The notes under the pieces: model-generated
The model's input: only the letters and a program-made list of their open reading frames with translations
Told to the model about the DNA's origin: nothing
The model's database searches: none
In this document: positions 61,637-64,000 of the stretch, one piece after another
Numbering within the stretch: position 1 is the first letter of the stretch
Layout: the number at the start of each line of letters is the position of its first letter
Assembly: GCA_965221445.1 (NCBI GenBank)
Contig: CBDCSF010000013.1
Coordinates: 1,612,001-1,676,000 of the forward strand
Length of the DNA stretch: 64,000 nucleotides
Direction of reading: 5' to 3'
Source of the DNA: MPNP01 sp965221445
GTDB taxonomy: Bacteria > Pseudomonadota > Alphaproteobacteria > Rhodobacterales > Rhodobacteraceae
Position numbers and translations under genes: made by a program

Positions 61637-62725
61637 TCAATAGGATGAGGTGATTTGGGACTGGATATCATACATGGCAGCTACCACACTAAGTATGGTA
61701 CTGAATACAACTATAAATGAAACACTCCTTATCACCAGGATATTACGATTAAGGTTTTCTCTTCTTTCCTCCAACATTTTTTCGGCAATCGCCAGTAATT
61801 GCTTGGGGAAATCAGGGGCCTGAGAAAAGATCTGTAACGATAAATTGACCGTTCTATCAGGCCAGGACCCACCAGTTTTTGACAAGGCTTCACCCAGGTT
61901 ATCACCATCAAGCATGTGGTACCTAACCATTTCAAGCCGCTCCTTCAAATACATGTTGGCATTGGGAATTATTTTCCCGATAGCTTCCATGGCCGTAAGT
62001 CCACTAGACATCAGACACCCCATTGATTGAAGAAAGATAGCACCATTCCAGATTCGGTAACTTGAATAGATAGGTAGTTTATCTGCATAAACTCGCCAGT
62101 CTGATGACCAGCGGGAAAAGGAAAGAAGTAAAATCAAGGGTGCACACAAGGCGAGAAGGATCATCAAGGGAATTATCAAGGCAAGAAACTTTCCAGTTGA
62201 ATAAAGCCAGTAGGCCAAACCCTGCCAGTTTTCAATCGCAAAAAGCCGGTTTAGTTCGGGTGCAATCTGAAGACTGAAATATACCAGAACACCATAGGCC
62301 ATCGTCATTAGCAATACGGGATAACCCAAAGATCCTAGCAAAGAACTTTTTTGTTTCCTGTTTATTTCGAGTGTATGACAAAACCGGGCAAGATATCCTG
62401 CAAACTCATCACTGTCCTCAATTGTGTCCAGGATCATAAAATCCTCATTAGGTACCCATTGCCGGATGGCTTCGCCAAAACTGAGTCCATTCTGAATTTT
62501 TATTCTTATATCGGAATAAATCCTCGACAGGATGGATTTCGAGTCCTTACCCTCATTGGTCCTTAGTCGCCATAGTACCTCAAGAGCTTCACCTCGGGAA
62601 TAACCAGCATTCAAAAGAGCAATCAACTCGTTGTAAAATTTCAGCCTCAATTTGAAGGTAAACTGTGTCTTGAGGAACTTTAATTCCAGCATTTCCATAC
62701 CTTGAGTAAACGACAAGCCAACCAT
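61637..62725 (-). CDS. Type II secretion F / PilR-like pilus assembly membrane protein
   Basis: A 362-residue T2SSF-domain protein with two GspF repeats: LKFYNELIALLNAGYSRGEA around 30-50 and again IFLQSMGCLMSSGLTAMEAI at about 230-250. Membrane helices are at about 135-160, 165-205 and 335-357. Such proteins form the inner-membrane platform for pilus assembly; in IncI the equivalent is PilR. The ATG follows directly after the TAA of the ATPase gene with no bases between, so the two are coupled. It pairs functionally with the prepilin at 52363. Confidence 0.87.
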   Translation of the reverse strand: MVGLSFTQGMEMLELKFLKTQFTFKLRLKFYNELIALLNAGYSRGEALEVLWRLRTNEGKDSKSILSRIYSDIRIKIQNGLSFGEAIRQWVPNEDFMILDTIEDSDEFAGYLARFCHTLEINRKQKSSLLGSLGYPVLLMTMAYGVLVYFSLQIAPELNRLFAIENWQGLAYWLYSTGKFLALIIPLMILLALCAPLILLLSFSRWSSDWRVYADKLPIYSSYRIWNGAIFLQSMGCLMSSGLTAMEAIGKIIPNANMYLKERLEMVRYHMLDGDNLGEALSKTGGSWPDRTVNLSLQIFSQAPDFPKQLLAIAEKMLEERRENLNRNILVIRSVSFIVVFSTILSVVAAMYDIQSQITSSY

Positions 62726-64000
62726 TTAATGATTTCTCCATTCTTTAGCCAACATGGAGGCATGGTTAGGATATTCAGTTTTGTATGACTGAACCAGATC
62801 AATTTCCTCTTCAACCTCGTTAATGTCACATACACCCTGCCCTACTTTTATAAGGGCATTGTGCAATATGGGCTTGCCACCACACCCTCCCTCTGCTCTT
62901 GGCCTTAACCAGTATTCTCTCATACCAAGGCGGTTGTTGCTGGCATAATGTTGAAGGAGTTTTAAATCCGGTAATATGGTTTCAGCAACCACAGTTCGAC
63001 CTATCAGACCATGAAGACATGAGGAACACCCCGGACCTCTAACAAAAATTTGGTCAGGTCGGTTATCCAGAAGACCAACTATTTCCTTGACCAGAAAATC
63101 CGAAACCTTTCCCTCATCTTGGGCCTGATCAAGTCCGATCTTACAATTGGGGCACAATTCACCGAGCAATCTTTGAAAGATCAATCCTCTGACCACTGAG
63201 GGTTCGGTTAATTTCCAGAGTTCAATTCCCAAGTCACTCAATCGGTCTAGAATACCCAAGGCTGAACCTGCATGTACTGTCGTCCATAGGGCATGTCCAG
63301 TAAGTGCCAACTCCATGGCATTTCCAGCTAGTTCCCTGTCTCTCAACTCTCCCAGTACCACAACATTCGGGTCAGAACGCAAGGTGGCCTTAATGGCTTC
63401 AATAAATGCCTCACTGCGAGTTTGATTCGGCTTGGGAAACACACCGACATGAATGGCCCCGTTAATATCCAGTTCTACCGGCTCTTCAATGGAATAGACT
63501 GAAATTTCATAATTCTTTTCCCTGACCATGGCATTGAGTATTCTCTGCAAGGTTGTCGTTTTACCGGAAGAAACCTTTCCAGCCAAGAGATAAAGCCCAC
63601 TTGTACGTTTTCTCATCAATCCAATGTCGGTAACTTGTCGGGGAAGAAATCCCAGTTCTCTCAGATCATGGTCTCCTCGGGAGTTCGAATATTTAATTCG
63701 CATGACCAGAGAAGCACAATGTCCGGTGGTTGGGGAGTACTGCAATCTTACCAGGTCAACACCAGATGGCAACAAACCTGATGCTTTGGTCAGAGCTCCC
63801 TTAAGAAAACTTGTTGAACCCGTTTCGGAACCCTGATCAGTTGCGACAGCAAATGCGGCATTGATTATGGCTTTCCCTTCTTCGGTCGAGTGAATGCTTA
63901 GCCGTCTCAAGCGACCATGGATTCTAACTTTGATTTCGCTGAAGGAGGGAAATACATAGAAATGTATGTCAGAGGCTTTCTTTCGGGAAGCATCTGCTAT
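62726..64000 (-). CDS. PilQ-like pilus ATPase (GspE/PilB family), partial
   Basis: The frame continues past the window end: before the first listed start it reads ADASRKKASDIHFYVFPSF and IKVRIHGRLRRL, the typical D-A-S-D-I-H start of secretion ATPases. Visible parts include Walker A AGKVSSGKTTT, the Asp box YSIEEPVELDI, Walker B VVVLGELRD, the His box ALTGHALWTTVHAGS, and the tetracysteine CPNC ... CSSC. It drives pilus extension or retraction. In IncI plasmids PilQ, PilR and PilS are encoded in this order, which supports the call. The true start lies outside the window. Confidence 0.88.
   Translation of the reverse strand: MADASRKKASDIHFYVFPSFSEIKVRIHGRLRRLSIHSTEEGKAIINAAFAVATDQGSETGSTSFLKGALTKASGLLPSGVDLVRLQYSPTTGHCASLVMRIKYSNSRGDHDLRELGFLPRQVTDIGLMRKRTSGLYLLAGKVSSGKTTTLQRILNAMVREKNYEISVYSIEEPVELDINGAIHVGVFPKPNQTRSEAFIEAIKATLRSDPNVVVLGELRDRELAGNAMELALTGHALWTTVHAGSALGILDRLSDLGIELWKLTEPSVVRGLIFQRLLGELCPNCKIGLDQAQDEGKVSDFLVKEIVGLLDNRPDQIFVRGPGCSSCLHGLIGRTVVAETILPDLKLLQHYASNNRLGMREYWLRPRAEGGCGGKPILHNALIKVGQGVCDINEVEEEIDLVQSYKTEYPNHASMLAKEWRNH

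Noticed and set aside
1..64000. CRISPR arrays
   Set aside because: No series of regularly spaced identical repeats was seen; the only multi-copy repeats are the 122-bp pair, the 25-bp pair and short IS-end matches.

Overview
The window reads as the chromosome of an AT-rich (visually about 40% GC) alphaproteobacterium. The evidence is gene content and order: the leuS-lptE-holA block with a DUF3576 lipoprotein, the ftsK/lolA/xthA/YbbN-thioredoxin/Trm112/UbiH neighbourhood, HspQ and DUF2794. TGA is used as a normal stop. Relics or intact copies of nine insertion-sequence families lie in 64 kb, several visibly more GC-rich than the host genes. This suggests a genome under relaxed selection, perhaps host-associated, but the species cannot be named from the sequence.

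Layout. 1-6.1 kb: housekeeping block on the minus strand (secreted protein fragment, GST, holA, lptE, leuS, DUF3576 lipoprotein). 6.1-9.6 kb: accessory pocket with an IS1380 relic, an AbiEi/AbiEii toxin-antitoxin pair and an IS630 relic containing a long palindrome. 9.6-23.3 kb: core genes (YggS, YkuD, ribA, SLT lipoprotein, lolA, ftsK, aminotransferase, pseudo-receiver regulator, xthA, YbbN, Trm112, UbiH, amidase). 23.3-26.9 kb: IS graveyard with an ISAs1 relic and a TnpB element nested inside an IS21 istA relic. 26.9-36.4 kb: choline/betaine region: orphan binding protein, BCCT transporter, betB, a betA cut after about 34 codons, IS1182 and IS66 relics, then a choXWV-type ABC transporter with an alpha/beta hydrolase inside the operon. 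36.4-46.3 kb: two unusual tandem response regulators, hspQ, ggt, an ArsJ-like exporter, DUF2794, an IS1634-family element flanked by an exact 122-bp direct repeat, a C40 peptidase and asd.

46.7-64 kb is the most interesting part. Five genes in the order DotI-DotH-DotG-DotF-DotE (IncI TraM-N-O-P-Q, Legionella IcmL-K-E-G-C) encode the envelope core of a type IVB secretion/conjugation system. With them are thin-pilus genes: prepilin (PilS-like), T2SSF protein (PilR-like) and ATPase (PilQ-like, running off the window edge). The pilin and the PilR/PilQ genes are separated by an island with a SIR2-domain protein, a single-chain restriction-modification enzyme, an IS1595 element and a Fic protein lacking the usual motif histidine. 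The restriction-modification gene is split by a nine-C tract; eight or eleven C would restore one 812-residue reading frame, which is the signature of a phase-variable defence enzyme.

Working together: choline enters through ChoXWV and possibly the BCCT carrier, and BetB could oxidise betaine aldehyde, but the local choline dehydrogenase is destroyed, so oxidation needs another enzyme elsewhere. The secretion genes here are the envelope-spanning part only; the DotL, DotO and DotB ATPases are not in the window.
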